Part shown: piece after piece, positions 41,963-49,616 of the stretch
Layout: each line of letters begins with the position of its first letter
Position numbering within the stretch: position 1 is the first letter of the stretch
NCBI GenBank assembly: GCA_022821275.1
Contig: JAJEDY010000064.1
Span: 1 to 49,616, forward strand
Reading direction: 5' to 3'
DNA: 49,616 nucleotides
Source: Candidatus Latescibacterota bacterium
Lineage (GTDB): Bacteria > Latescibacterota > UBA2968
The notes under the pieces: model-generated
What the model was told of the DNA's origin: nothing
Seen by the model: only the letters and a program-made list of their open reading frames with translations
Databases searched by the model: none
Position numbers and translations under genes: made by a program

Positions 41963-44141
41963 TCACAAAAACCGCGCGCCCTGGCAGCGGATAACCCCAG
42001 GTATCGGCGATTTGCGCCCCGGTTAAATTTTTAACCTCCAATCCAATGTGAAGCCGCATCCTCGTATCCACTTTCACGCCCGCATTGTGAACATGCCGCG
42101 AAATCAGTGGACGTCGATTCGCCCGGTCGAGAAAATTGCCATCTTCAAACGCATAGTCGTAAAACACAGTACAGCGTCCCAAACGCATCGTCGCACGCAC
42201 AAACAGCGCGTGTGGCGGGCGATTGGGCAAAATATTGCCAGTCAAATGCGGAATCTCGGACTTATCGATAGCCTTTTGATACGTGTAATTACCCGACAAA
42301 TCGACCCGAGAACCAAAGCGCCTTTGCGCGGTCATTTCAAACCCATACACACGCGCTTTGCCAATATTAACCGGACGCGACGTAGCCTGTGACGTGTGAA
42401 CAAACTGAATCAAATCCTCATAGCGATGGTCAAAAAACGCGCCTTCCAAAGTGGTCGTCCCATCTGCATAACGCAGACCCGCATCCCAGGTCAGACCATA
42501 CTCGGGCCTGAGATTGACATTGCCGACCACACCGCCGCGATCACCAAAAAGTTCGTAAAAAGAAGGCACGCGAAATACGCGCCCCGCATTGGCCTTAAAC
42601 ATCATAAAAGACGCCAGATCTAACCGCACACCCGAACGCAGACTGGTGAGACCGCGCGCATTGGCTGAATCGGGTGCGAGCGGCGAAAAATTAAAGGGAT
42701 TGGCACCGGTAAACGAACTGTGTATCCGCCGTTGCTCAGCGCCAAAAGACCAGATTCCAATCTCGCCCGGCAGTGAAATATCCAGACCCAGGCGCGAAGA
42801 AAAAATCCACCGCTGACTATCGAACAAACTGGCAACAGACCGGATGCGCGTCGTAGGCAAATAAGTCTCCCTGTGCAACCCAATCGCAGCGGCGATATCA
42901 CAGCGCGAAAACAGAACCGTTTGCAAACGGCTCTGCCACCCATAAGTGCGCGTGAGATAATCATTATCCTGGCGACCAATCCCAATTTCGCCATCCAGAT
43001 CGCGGAACCGCTCCCTGACATGCGTGACATAAAGCGATTGCCGCGTATTGATACCACGGAAAAAGGCGCGATCCTCATAAGCGACTTCCGTCATCGTCTG
43101 AAAAGCATCCAAATGTGCATTCTGTGACTGATTATTGCTAATACCTGGCATCCCCTGATATTTCCAGTACGCGGTCTCGTGGACAGATAAAATTCTATCC
43201 TCCCCAAAAGTGCGACGCCACTTACCCAAAATATTAAAAGATCGATGATCGTTATTCTGCCGCCTGCTCCAAACATCGTCATCGGCATTGTATTCTGTAC
43301 CATTATCATCGAGAAATCCAAAATCGTTATCGCTATGTGCATAATCGGCCACAACGAGAAACTCCGACTGACCAAATCCACCCGCGAACACACCGCTCAG
43401 CAACCGCGTATCAAAAGCACCCCACGATCCGCGAACCCCGTGAAACCATCGTCTTTGCGTCTGTCGCGTACGCACATGCACCGTGCCACCCAATCCATTG
43501 CCGCCAGCACCGGCACCGCGATACACCTCAATCTGCCCGACGTGAGCCAAAGGCAAATTGCTGAGATCTACCCCCCCACCAAAAGCGGTATTGAGCAAAA
43601 TGCCATCGAGATACACCTCAACCTGATCGGCTGATGAACCGCGCAGCGAAAGCGTGCTAAAAGTACCCAACCCACCCAGGCGCTTGACGTGTACCCCCGT
43701 AGCCTCAGCCAATACATCTGGCAGCGTCGTTTCTCTACCCTCAAAACTCGCACGCGTAATAACCGTCGCATACGCCGGATTCCTGTGAATATCACTGGCA
43801 CCTATCGGATCGGCAATCACCGAGAACTCATCCAGAGGAAGCATCCTGTGAGACAGCGCAATAAAAACCTCAGCCGTTTGGGTCACGCGAACCGTGCGTT
43901 GGACCACATCATAAGCCACATGTGTCAGGACAAGCGTATAAGAACCGGACATCAGATTGGAAAAAGCAAAGCGCCCATCCCCATCCGTCTGCGTCACAAA
44001 ATCCGTATTGAGAACGCGAACACGCACACTCTCGATGGGCATTCGGGTCTCTGCATCGGCAACGCGACCGACAATCTGCGCTGCCCAAAGCGGCGTATTC
44101 GCGCAGAGAATTAGCACAATTATAAAACGCATCATGTTCAT
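41946..44141 (-). CDS. TonB-dependent receptor, BtuB-like
   Basis: This 731-residue outer-membrane receptor has a signal peptide, then a regulatory domain (IVGRVADAETRMPIESVRVR). The plug contains RLGGLGTFSTLSLRGSSADQ and GQIEVYRGAGAGGNGLGG, and the barrel ends RAVFVSVNAD. The plug is typical of BtuB-like receptors. It starts three bases after the BtuF-like gene, both under the cobalamin riboswitch. Its stop lies within a dispersed repeat. B12 specificity follows from the context. Confidence 0.9.
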   Translation of the reverse strand: MNMMRFIIVLILCANTPLWAAQIVGRVADAETRMPIESVRVRVLNTDFVTQTDGDGRFAFSNLMSGSYTLVLTHVAYDVVQRTVRVTQTAEVFIALSHRMLPLDEFSVIADPIGASDIHRNPAYATVITRASFEGRETTLPDVLAEATGVHVKRLGGLGTFSTLSLRGSSADQVEVYLDGILLNTAFGGGVDLSNLPLAHVGQIEVYRGAGAGGNGLGGTVHVRTRQTQRRWFHGVRGSWGAFDTRLLSGVFAGGFGQSEFLVVADYAHSDNDFGFLDDNGTEYNADDDVWSRRQNNDHRSFNILGKWRRTFGEDRILSVHETAYWKYQGMPGISNNQSQNAHLDAFQTMTEVAYEDRAFFRGINTRQSLYVTHVRERFRDLDGEIGIGRQDNDYLTRTYGWQSRLQTVLFSRCDIAAAIGLHRETYLPTTRIRSVASLFDSQRWIFSSRLGLDISLPGEIGIWSFGAEQRRIHSSFTGANPFNFSPLAPDSANARGLTSLRSGVRLDLASFMMFKANAGRVFRVPSFYELFGDRGGVVGNVNLRPEYGLTWDAGLRYADGTTTLEGAFFDHRYEDLIQFVHTSQATSRPVNIGKARVYGFEMTAQRRFGSRVDLSGNYTYQKAIDKSEIPHLTGNILPNRPPHALFVRATMRLGRCTVFYDYAFEDGNFLDRANRRPLISRHVHNAGVKVDTRMRLHIGLEVKNLTGAQIADTWGYPLPGRAVFVSVNAD

Positions 44142-44144
44142 AAG

Positions 44145-45248
44145 CTATGGATCGAGCTTTCGATAGTACTTGAGTTCATGATCTAACAACAAATCGGGAT
44201 ATAAAATTTTAATAATATCAGCTAACACAACATCCGGCTCAATAAGCCCCGTCTCCCAATAATCATTGCCCCCATGCGCATTGAGGCGCGCATTGGCATT
44301 GAAAACATTCCCCTTCTTAAACGCTGTAAATCCTTTGTACCGCTCATCCTCGGCGACAACATCGTCTCGAGAGTACCACTCATTTCTCATCGTAATCCAG
44401 CAATCCGCATCGTGCGCCTTTTCGTAAACCGTTTCAAAATCGAGTGCCAAACTCTGTTGTGAATCATCTTCTCCCCACAAATAATTTGCACCCGCATCCC
44501 TGAGCAATTGCGCGGCATAAGTCTTACCACCAGACATAAACCAGGTCCCGCGCCAGAGAGACCCCACAAAAACAGAAGGACGCTTATCCGCTGGTAAATC
44601 CTGGACCAGACCTCTACGCGCCTCATACCTCGCAACAATGCTATCAAACTGGGCTGATGCCAGTTCTTCTTTCCCCAAAAAAGCACCAACGAATTTGATC
44701 CACTCCACGCGCCCCAGCAACGAAGGTTCCGCATAAGCGGCATTCACCACAACGGGCACACCCGCTTCACGAAGCGCGACAGAGGCATTGTCTGTCATAA
44801 CGAGATCGGGTTGGAGCATCAGAACTCTTTCCAAATCAATAGCCCTATCCCGCCCAACTTCTGTCAACTTACCCGCCGCAAAACGCTGGTTGACAGCCTC
44901 TGAACTGACGTATTTGATATTATCGATCCCAACCAGGCTATGCACCTCGCCGAGCTTTTCGATATGTGGTAAATGCGTCGTAGATGTCGTAATCAAAGTT
45001 CGCACGGGAATTTCTATTCTCGGAACACCCTCATAGCCATCGGGCGGCTCGTACCCGCGCTGCACCAGGATATACTGAATCTTTTCCCGCGATCCCCCCC
45101 CGGGCGTGAACACCGTTACAACCTTATACGCATCGAAATAATCAACGCGAAAACCCTGTGCATATTGCAAAGACAGTTGCGCCTGAACAGGTATGGTCCA
45201 AACCCCGATACAACATATCAACTGCATCCATATTCTTAGATTCAACAC
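44145..45248 (-). CDS. Periplasmic cobalamin-binding protein, BtuF-like
   Basis: The protein of about 367 residues has a signal peptide ending VQAQ and the class III binding-protein fold: RIEIPVRTLITTSTTHLPHI, LGEVHSLVGIDNIKYVSSEA, QPDLVMTD, and GKTYAAQLLRDAGANYLWGE. It feeds BtuCD. The start is uncertain: GTG at 45248, TTG at 45245 (best spaced from GAGG) or ATG at 45227. The start comes directly after the riboswitch terminator T-run, so translation initiates only on read-through transcripts. Confidence 0.88.
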   Translation of the reverse strand: MLNLRIWMQLICCIGVWTIPVQAQLSLQYAQGFRVDYFDAYKVVTVFTPGGGSREKIQYILVQRGYEPPDGYEGVPRIEIPVRTLITTSTTHLPHIEKLGEVHSLVGIDNIKYVSSEAVNQRFAAGKLTEVGRDRAIDLERVLMLQPDLVMTDNASVALREAGVPVVVNAAYAEPSLLGRVEWIKFVGAFLGKEELASAQFDSIVARYEARRGLVQDLPADKRPSVFVGSLWRGTWFMSGGKTYAAQLLRDAGANYLWGEDDSQQSLALDFETVYEKAHDADCWITMRNEWYSRDDVVAEDERYKGFTAFKKGNVFNANARLNAHGGNDYWETGLIEPDVVLADIIKILYPDLLLDHELKYYRKLDP

Positions 45249-45259
45249 ACACCTCGCAC

Positions 45260-45293
45260 AAAAAAACCCCTGACTTCCTCGTAGAAATCAGGG
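45260..45293 (-). terminator. Intrinsic terminator of the cobalamin riboswitch
   Basis: Arms CCCTGATTTC and GAAGTCAGGG (with a one-base bulge) are followed on the minus strand by seven T. It lies between the aptamer and the BtuF-like start. Confidence 0.85.
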
Positions 45294-45374
45294 ACATAGC
45301 TAAACGCGACAAAACCACATAGCGCACGCATTATCTCACCTTTTTCCCAATCCACGAGGAAATCAATAAGGCCT

Positions 45375-45524
45375 GAGATTCGGGCAGGTCTTCTGGCTTC
45401 TGGGTCTCGTGCGTCTCGCGCCTTCCCGATTTTACCAGTGGCATAATGCGAGAAACATCCCCAGTTACAGCGGCGGGACCGCAACGGAATTTCACCGTTT
45501 TCCCTATACTGCAACCCGAATCTG
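45375..45524 (-). ncRNA. Cobalamin (B12) riboswitch aptamer
   Basis: The minus strand has P1 CAGATTCGGG/CCCGAATCT. It then has the blocks GGGAAAACGGTGAAATTCCG, GCGGTCCCGCCGCTGTAACT, GCCACTGGTAAAATCGGGAA and the 3' B12-box region AGAAGACCTGCC, in canonical order. About 75 bases of leader (45300-45374) separate it from the terminator and form the expression platform. Binding of adenosylcobalamin should promote termination and switch the uptake operon off. Confidence 0.95.
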
Positions 45525-45544
45525 AATATTTTATGACATTTTAT

Positions 45545-45787
45545 TTAAAGCGCAACTTCCTCCACTGAAAGACCGCGATCTTTGAGATACGGCAAAAAAC
45601 CTTTTTTATTCACCGTTCGCAGTGCGCGGGCCGAAAGTTTGACACGCACAAAACGCCCTAACTCGGGAACGTAAATGCGTTTGCTCTTCAAGTTGGGTTT
45701 CTGCACCCGCTTGACTCTTCGTTTGGAGTGGGACACGTGATGACCACTCAGCGGTCCCCTACCCGTAATGCTGCAACGTCTGGCCAT
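45545..45787 (-). CDS. rpmB: Ribosomal protein L28
   Basis: The 80-residue protein has the L28 pattern [52 protein letters not shown]. It lacks the two CxxC pairs of the zinc-binding version. It follows rpmG on the same strand with 22 bases between. Confidence 0.95.
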   Translation of the reverse strand: MARRCSITGRGPLSGHHVSHSKRRVKRVQKPNLKSKRIYVPELGRFVRVKLSARALRTVNKKGFLPYLKDRGLSVEEVAL

Positions 45788-45809
45788 TGGAAAATCCCCT
45801 TGTCAATAT

Positions 45810-45974
45810 CTATCGCTCTTCCCGATAGAGCACGCGCTTCCGCAGTATGGGATCGAACTTTTTCAATTCGAGGCGATCGGGATGATTCTGCCGATTTTTT
45901 TCCGTATGATAAAAGTGCGAACTCTCCGTACTTTTCATTCTAATATTTATGCGGCTACCCTGTCGCTTAGCCAT
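45810..45974 (-). CDS. rpmG: Ribosomal protein L33
   Basis: The 54-residue protein begins [20 protein letters not shown] and has [20 protein letters not shown]. The absence of Cys marks the zinc-independent form. The ATG at 45974 follows GGAGG upstream; a longer frame to 46025 is not needed. Confidence 0.93.
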   Translation of the reverse strand: MAKRQGSRINIRMKSTESSHFYHTEKNRQNHPDRLELKKFDPILRKRVLYREER

Positions 45975-46160
45975 AGCGTACCTCCAGTATCTTTTGTTAT
46001 TAGCCACCAACACGCGGCGGGGCAAGAAGTTGAAATATACAGTGTTGCCTCTATAACATCAAGAATTTTGTATTACACAGTCAAAATCCCGTTGGCAAAG
46101 ACAGATCCCATTCGCTATCATGCAGGCTGCATTCGCAAACACCCAAAAAAGGAGAAAACA

Positions 46161-46511
46161 ATGGCCGAAGAAACGATCTTCAGCAAAATTATCCGACGCG
46201 AAATCAACGCAGACATCGTTTATCAAGACGACCTGGTAACCGCTTTTCGGGACATCAATCCCCAGGCACCCACCCACGTATTGATCGTACCAAATAAATT
46301 GATTCCAACAATCAACGACATAACAAAAGAAGACGAACCCGCACTGGGGCGCATGATAACCGTCGCGGCAAAAATCGCAGCAGACGAGGGCATTTCAGAA
46401 AACGGGTATCGTCTCATCATCAATTGCAATCGCGACGGGGGCCAGGAAGTGTATCACATCCACATGCATCTGGTCGGCGGACGACCTCTGGGCAGAATGT
46501 TGGCGAGATAG
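46161..46511 (+). CDS. hinT: HIT-family nucleotide hydrolase, HinT-like
   Basis: The 116-residue protein hydrolyses purine nucleoside phosphoramidates. It begins [20 protein letters not shown] and ends with the histidine triad [19 protein letters not shown] lies just before the ATG at 46161. A longer frame starting at 45768 overlaps the ribosomal genes and is spurious. Confidence 0.95.
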   Translation: MAEETIFSKIIRREINADIVYQDDLVTAFRDINPQAPTHVLIVPNKLIPTINDITKEDEPALGRMITVAAKIAADEGISENGYRLIINCNRDGGQEVYHIHMHLVGGRPLGRMLAR

Positions 46512-46515
46512 AAGG

Positions 46516-46791
46516 TCATTGATCAGAAGGCGGAGGAACCGGATCGTACCCACCCCTGGCAAACGGACGACAGCGCAACATACGTCGTATCGCAAGAGAA
46601 AGAGCATACGCGAAGGAATGCTGGCGAAAAGCTTCAAGCGCGTAATGCGAACATGTGGGATGATAGCGACATGGACTGGGCACAATGGCAAAAAAGCGCA
46701 TCAGAGGCGACAGCACATATTGATAGCCCATGATAACCACACGCGCCATCGTTGCCAGCATCCTATCAACCATTTTTATAGGATTGACCAT
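46516..46791 (-). CDS. yidD: Membrane protein insertion efficiency factor YidD
   Basis: The 91-residue protein has the YidD signature: [49 protein letters not shown]. It is usually next to rnpA and rpmH but here stands between hinT and folE2, convergent with the former by four bases. A nearby internal Met (MVDRMLATM) is an alternative start. Confidence 0.93.
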   Translation of the reverse strand: MVNPIKMVDRMLATMARVVIMGYQYVLSPLMRFFAIVPSPCRYHPTCSHYALEAFRQHSFAYALSLAIRRMLRCRPFARGGYDPVPPPSDQ

Positions 46792-46850
46792 TTTTTATTT
46801 TCAGGTATATTAGGCCGAACTTTTTTAAAATTCCCGTCACGGAGAACCGA

Positions 46851-47696
46851 ATGAATCTACCAGACATACAAAACTCACATGACAAACGCGGCATTGAAAT
46901 CGACCAGGTCGGCGTGTCCAATGTCCGCTATCCCTTGACCTTGCCGCTACGCGATAACGGCGAATTTCACACAGTGGCCAATCTATCCATGACCGTGAGC
47001 TTGCCCCACCATCAAAAAGGCACCCACATGTCGCGGTTTATGATTGCGCTGAATGAACAACACAAACACTTTACGCCTGACAGCGTACACATAGTACTCG
47101 AAGAAATGCTCGAATTATTGGAAGCCGAAGAAGCGTTTCTCAGTATGTCATTTCCCATTTTTTTAACGCGCAAAGCACCTATCACGGGCATTGAAGGCAT
47201 GCTGGACTACAACTGTGAATTCAGAGCAATGTTGACAAATGACGGCATACAAGACAAGCTAATCGGCGTACGTGCCAACGTGGCAAGCCTCTGCCCCTGC
47301 AGCAAAGAAATCAGCGATTACGGCGCGCACAATCAACGTTCCGAAATCACAATGGATGTGCGGCCTTATGAGGATGAATTTATCTGGTTTGAAGATTTGA
47401 TCGACATCGGCGAATACCATGCCTCGTGTCAACTCTATCCCATCCTGAAACGAACAGATGAAAAATACGTAACCGAGCGCGCATATAACAACCCCAAATT
47501 TGTCGAAGACATCGTGCGCGATGTGGCGACAGACCTGCTGGCAATGATGGACGAAGAGCGCATCGCGTGGTTTTACGTATCGAGCAACAACTACGAAAGC
47601 ATCCACAACCACGATGCTTATGCCAAAATTGAGCGCGGCGTGCGCGGTCCACTATTGACGCACCGCAAAGAAGCGGAAAACGCGTTGGTGATCTAA
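46851..47696 (+). CDS. folE2: GTP cyclohydrolase FolE2 (type IB)
   Basis: This 281-residue enzyme makes dihydroneopterin triphosphate from GTP, the first step of folate synthesis. Landmarks are GTHMSRFMIALNE, the substrate-site Cys and His in ASLCPCSKEISDYGAHNQRS and IGEYHASCQLYPILKR. FolE2 works with metals other than zinc, and in several bacteria it is induced by Zur. No Zur-type site is evident here. CGGAGAA precedes the ATG. It supports the folA-thyA pathway encoded nearby. Confidence 0.95.
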   Translation: MNLPDIQNSHDKRGIEIDQVGVSNVRYPLTLPLRDNGEFHTVANLSMTVSLPHHQKGTHMSRFMIALNEQHKHFTPDSVHIVLEEMLELLEAEEAFLSMSFPIFLTRKAPITGIEGMLDYNCEFRAMLTNDGIQDKLIGVRANVASLCPCSKEISDYGAHNQRSEITMDVRPYEDEFIWFEDLIDIGEYHASCQLYPILKRTDEKYVTERAYNNPKFVEDIVRDVATDLLAMMDEERIAWFYVSSNNYESIHNHDAYAKIERGVRGPLLTHRKEAENALVI

Positions 47697-47714
47697 CAAA
47701 ATATAACTTCAAAT

Positions 47715-47756
47715 AAAAAAAGGGCCTATGAGTTTATCTCTCAAAGGCCCTTTTTA
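47715..47756. terminator. Bidirectional terminator between folE2 and sufE
   Basis: Arms AGGGCCTATGAG and CTCAAAGGCCCT are flanked by A-rich and T-rich runs, so it works in both directions for the two convergent genes. Confidence 0.9.
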
Positions 47757-47768
47757 TTATTTCTCACC

Positions 47769-48188
47769 CTATGCCGCTGTGGCAAGCGCGAGTTCGTGAA
47801 TGCGCTTGACCATAGAGGCAAAGCCATTGGCGCGGTTGATACTGAGGTGTTTGGCGAGATCAAGCCTTTGAAAAATGCTGCGAATATCAGCCGTGAGAAT
47901 CTCTCGAGCGGTCTTGCCCGAATACAGCGACAACAAAATAGCGATCAGCCCCTTGACAATCTGGGCATCGCTATCTGCGCGAAATTCGATCACAGGGGGA
48001 TCGCCATCTCGCACATCAGTTACGAGCCACACCTGGCTCACACATCCCCGCACCAGATTGTCATCAACTTTGTATTTCTCATCAAAAGGCGGCAACTTGC
48101 GACCGAGTTCAATAATATACCGGTAGCGATCTTCCCAATCTGTGAGAACATCAAAATTCTGCATAATGCGATCGACCGTAATATCCAT
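47769..48188 (-). CDS. sufE: Cysteine desulfuration protein SufE
   Basis: This 139-residue protein takes sulfur from SufS for Fe-S cluster assembly. The active Cys is in DDNLVRGCVSQVWL near residue 50, followed by DSDAQIVKGLIAILLSLYSG. ATG at 48188 has GAGGTGAGAG before it; GTG at 48200 overlaps hemB and gives four more residues. Confidence 0.93.
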   Translation of the reverse strand: MDITVDRIMQNFDVLTDWEDRYRYIIELGRKLPPFDEKYKVDDNLVRGCVSQVWLVTDVRDGDPPVIEFRADSDAQIVKGLIAILLSLYSGKTAREILTADIRSIFQRLDLAKHLSINRANGFASMVKRIHELALATAA

Positions 48189-48196
48189 AAAATCTC

Positions 48197-49168
48197 TCAC
48201 CTCACCACCCGCGCAACATCGCGCGCAAAATAGGTCAGAATAAGATCTGCGCCCGCGCGTTTAATACTCACCAGAACCTCGTCTCGCACCCGAACTTCAT
48301 CCAGCCAGCCATTTGCGAAAGCCGCTTTGAGCATCGCAAACTCGCCGCTGACATTGTACGCGGCAACCGGCACGCCGAACTCTGTTTTCACCCGATAAAT
48401 AATATCCAGATAGGGCAATGCGGGCTTGATCATCACGATATCCGCGCCCTCCTCGATATCCAGAGCCACCTCGCGCATGGCCTCATCGCCATTTGCCGGA
48501 TCCATCTGATAGGATCGGCGGTCGCCAAATTGCGGCGCGGACTCTGCCGCTTCTCGGAATGGACCGTAAAAACCCGAGCAGTACTTGGCCGAATACGCCA
48601 TGATGGGGATATGGTCAAATCCCTGGGCATCCAGAGCAGAGCGAATAGCCCCAACCCGGCCATCCATCATATCGGAAGGCGCGACAATATCTGCGCCCGC
48701 GCGCACATGGGAAAGAGATTCTTTAACGAGCAGATCAACCGTTTCATCATTATCCACATCGTTATCCACAATAACACCGCAATGCCCGTGGTCCATATAT
48801 TCGCATAAACACACATCCGTAATCACATAGAGATCAGGCGTATGTTCTTTAATCGCAGATATCGCACGCTGAATAATACCATCATCGCAATAAGCCCCAC
48901 TACCCCGCGCGTCTTTGTGATCGGGAATACCAAAAAGAATCACCGCTGGAATGCCCAGATCGACAATTTCTCTACACGCCTCAACCACCACATCTATCGA
49001 CATCTGATGGTTGCCCGGCATAGACCCGATCTCTTTTTTCACACCTCTGCCCGGACACACAAACAGGGGCATAATCAAATCGTCAACGCGCACATAATTT
49101 TCGCGCACCATTCGGCGCGTCGTCTCACTCTGGCGCAAACGGCGCATGCGGGTAATGGGAAAAGTCAT
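48197..49168 (-). CDS. hemB: Delta-aminolevulinic acid dehydratase (porphobilinogen synthase)
   Basis: The 323-residue enzyme condenses two aminolevulinates for heme and corrinoid synthesis. The zinc Cys set [14 protein letters not shown] is present, so it is the Zn form. Active-site lysines lie in [14 protein letters not shown] and [10 protein letters not shown]. It lies between cysS and sufE with short gaps. Confidence 0.97.
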   Translation of the reverse strand: MTFPITRMRRLRQSETTRRMVRENYVRVDDLIMPLFVCPGRGVKKEIGSMPGNHQMSIDVVVEACREIVDLGIPAVILFGIPDHKDARGSGAYCDDGIIQRAISAIKEHTPDLYVITDVCLCEYMDHGHCGVIVDNDVDNDETVDLLVKESLSHVRAGADIVAPSDMMDGRVGAIRSALDAQGFDHIPIMAYSAKYCSGFYGPFREAAESAPQFGDRRSYQMDPANGDEAMREVALDIEEGADIVMIKPALPYLDIIYRVKTEFGVPVAAYNVSGEFAMLKAAFANGWLDEVRVRDEVLVSIKRAGADLILTYFARDVARVVR

Positions 49169-49187
49169 AAAAATCTTCCGCCTTCTA

Positions 49188-49616
49188 CTAAGCCAACTGC
49201 TTCACAGCCATCGTCCCTTCCGGCGCAGTGCGAACCTCATAGCCCGCATCGATGAGATCCTGCCGCAGACGATCGGCAGTATCGTAATCTTTGGATGCGC
49301 GGGCCTCGTCAATCTGTTTGCAGATCGCCTCGCTGGTATCTGTCTCCTCCGATGATTCAGCCTTGACATCGGCAATTCCCAGCACACTATTAATCTTATC
49401 AAACACATCCAGCGCTTCGGACGGATCATCTACCCCTTGCCCCATCCAATTATGCACCACAGCAAGTGCTGCACTGATATTGAGATCGCTGGACAGCGCA
49501 CTGAGAAAATCGGCAACAACGGGATGATCGTTGCCAACCTCCGTCGCACTGCCATTCGCCGCCTGGGCCAGCCCCTGCCCAAACTCGTGAAATCTTCGCA
49601 CGGCATTGGCCGAATC
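49188..49616 (-). CDS. cysS: Cysteinyl-tRNA synthetase, C-terminal part (runs off right edge)
   Basis: Only the C-terminal 142 residues are in the window: the DALR-type region ([37 protein letters not shown]) and the anticodon-binding end ([38 protein letters not shown]). The catalytic domain lies beyond 49616. It precedes hemB by 19 bases on the same strand. Confidence 0.88.
   Translation of the reverse strand, partial: DSANAVRRFHEFGQGLAQAANGSATEVGNDHPVVADFLSALSSDLNISAALAVVHNWMGQGVDDPSEALDVFDKINSVLGIADVKAESSEETDTSEAICKQIDEARASKDYDTADRLRQDLIDAGYEVRTAPEGTMAVKQLA

Noticed and set aside
45768-46160. Long N-terminal extension of hinT
   Set aside because: It overlaps rpmG and rpmB antisense; HIT proteins begin at the ATG at 46161 with GGAG upstream.
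1-49616. tRNA or rRNA genes
   Set aside because: Reading both strands for T-loop and rRNA landmarks gave no convincing candidate; a covariance search was not possible.

Overview
The window is a 49.6-kb piece of a dense bacterial chromosome, most likely from a Gram-negative, FCB-like lineage such as Latescibacterota or a relative. That placement is inference. It rests on two TonB-dependent receptors, a BtuG-like propeller next to a BtuB-like receptor, several phytanoyl-CoA/TauD-type dioxygenases, a PL10-like pectate lyase and dockerin-like repeats. No rRNA, tRNA or CRISPR array was recognised.

Layout. 1-2.9 kb: the end of an IS4-type element next to an orphan type I methyltransferase (hsdM). 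2.9-5.3 kb (+): a sugar-hydrolase-like propeller and a metallophosphoesterase. 5.3-9.5 kb (-): a tightly coupled five-gene unit of epimerase, HAD phosphatase, PhyH-type dioxygenase, class III CoA-transferase and crotonase. 9.5-12.4 kb: small unknown genes and an AAA ATPase. 12.6-15.1 kb (-): aldo/keto reductase and pectate lyase. 15.2-19.6 kb (+): housekeeping genes rluA-type, psd, rimO, folA and thyA. 19.6-23.1 kb: a small membrane protein, a CbiX-like/molybdopterin fusion, two Fe(II)/2-oxoglutarate dioxygenases and an amidohydrolase. 23.1-25.9 kb (-): a MerR regulator overlapping an RpoD-like sigma factor behind a promoter flanked by two operator dyads, preceded by a stand-alone AICAR transformylase under a ZTP riboswitch. 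26-30.1 kb: a second AAA ATPase, two overlapping short-chain dehydrogenases, a chlorite-dismutase/HemQ-like protein and a VapBC-type module.

30.3-36.7 kb (-) is a probable zinc-acquisition locus. It holds a Fur/Zur-family regulator, a LolD-type ATPase with an FtsX-type permease, a DUF3299 protein, a His/Cys-bearing small membrane protein, an acidic lipoprotein and a TonB-dependent receptor. The gene set resembles the Zur-controlled PA4063-PA4066 group of Pseudomonas aeruginosa plus a ZnuD-like receptor. 36.8-45.5 kb (-) is a vitamin B12 locus. A cobalamin riboswitch with terminator leads into a BtuF-like protein, a BtuB-like receptor, a secreted BtuG-like propeller with dockerin-like repeats, CobO, a cbiZ/cbiB remnant, a HicBA module and BtuD/BtuC. 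45.5-49.6 kb: rpmB, rpmG, hinT, yidD, folE2, sufE, hemB and the end of cysS.

The strongest leads are the B12 locus with its propeller-dockerin protein and deletion scar, the zinc locus, the MerR-controlled sigma factor, and an RNA hairpin that would hide the transposase ribosome-binding site. Shared intergenic repeat modules recur in several gaps and in places supply stop codons.
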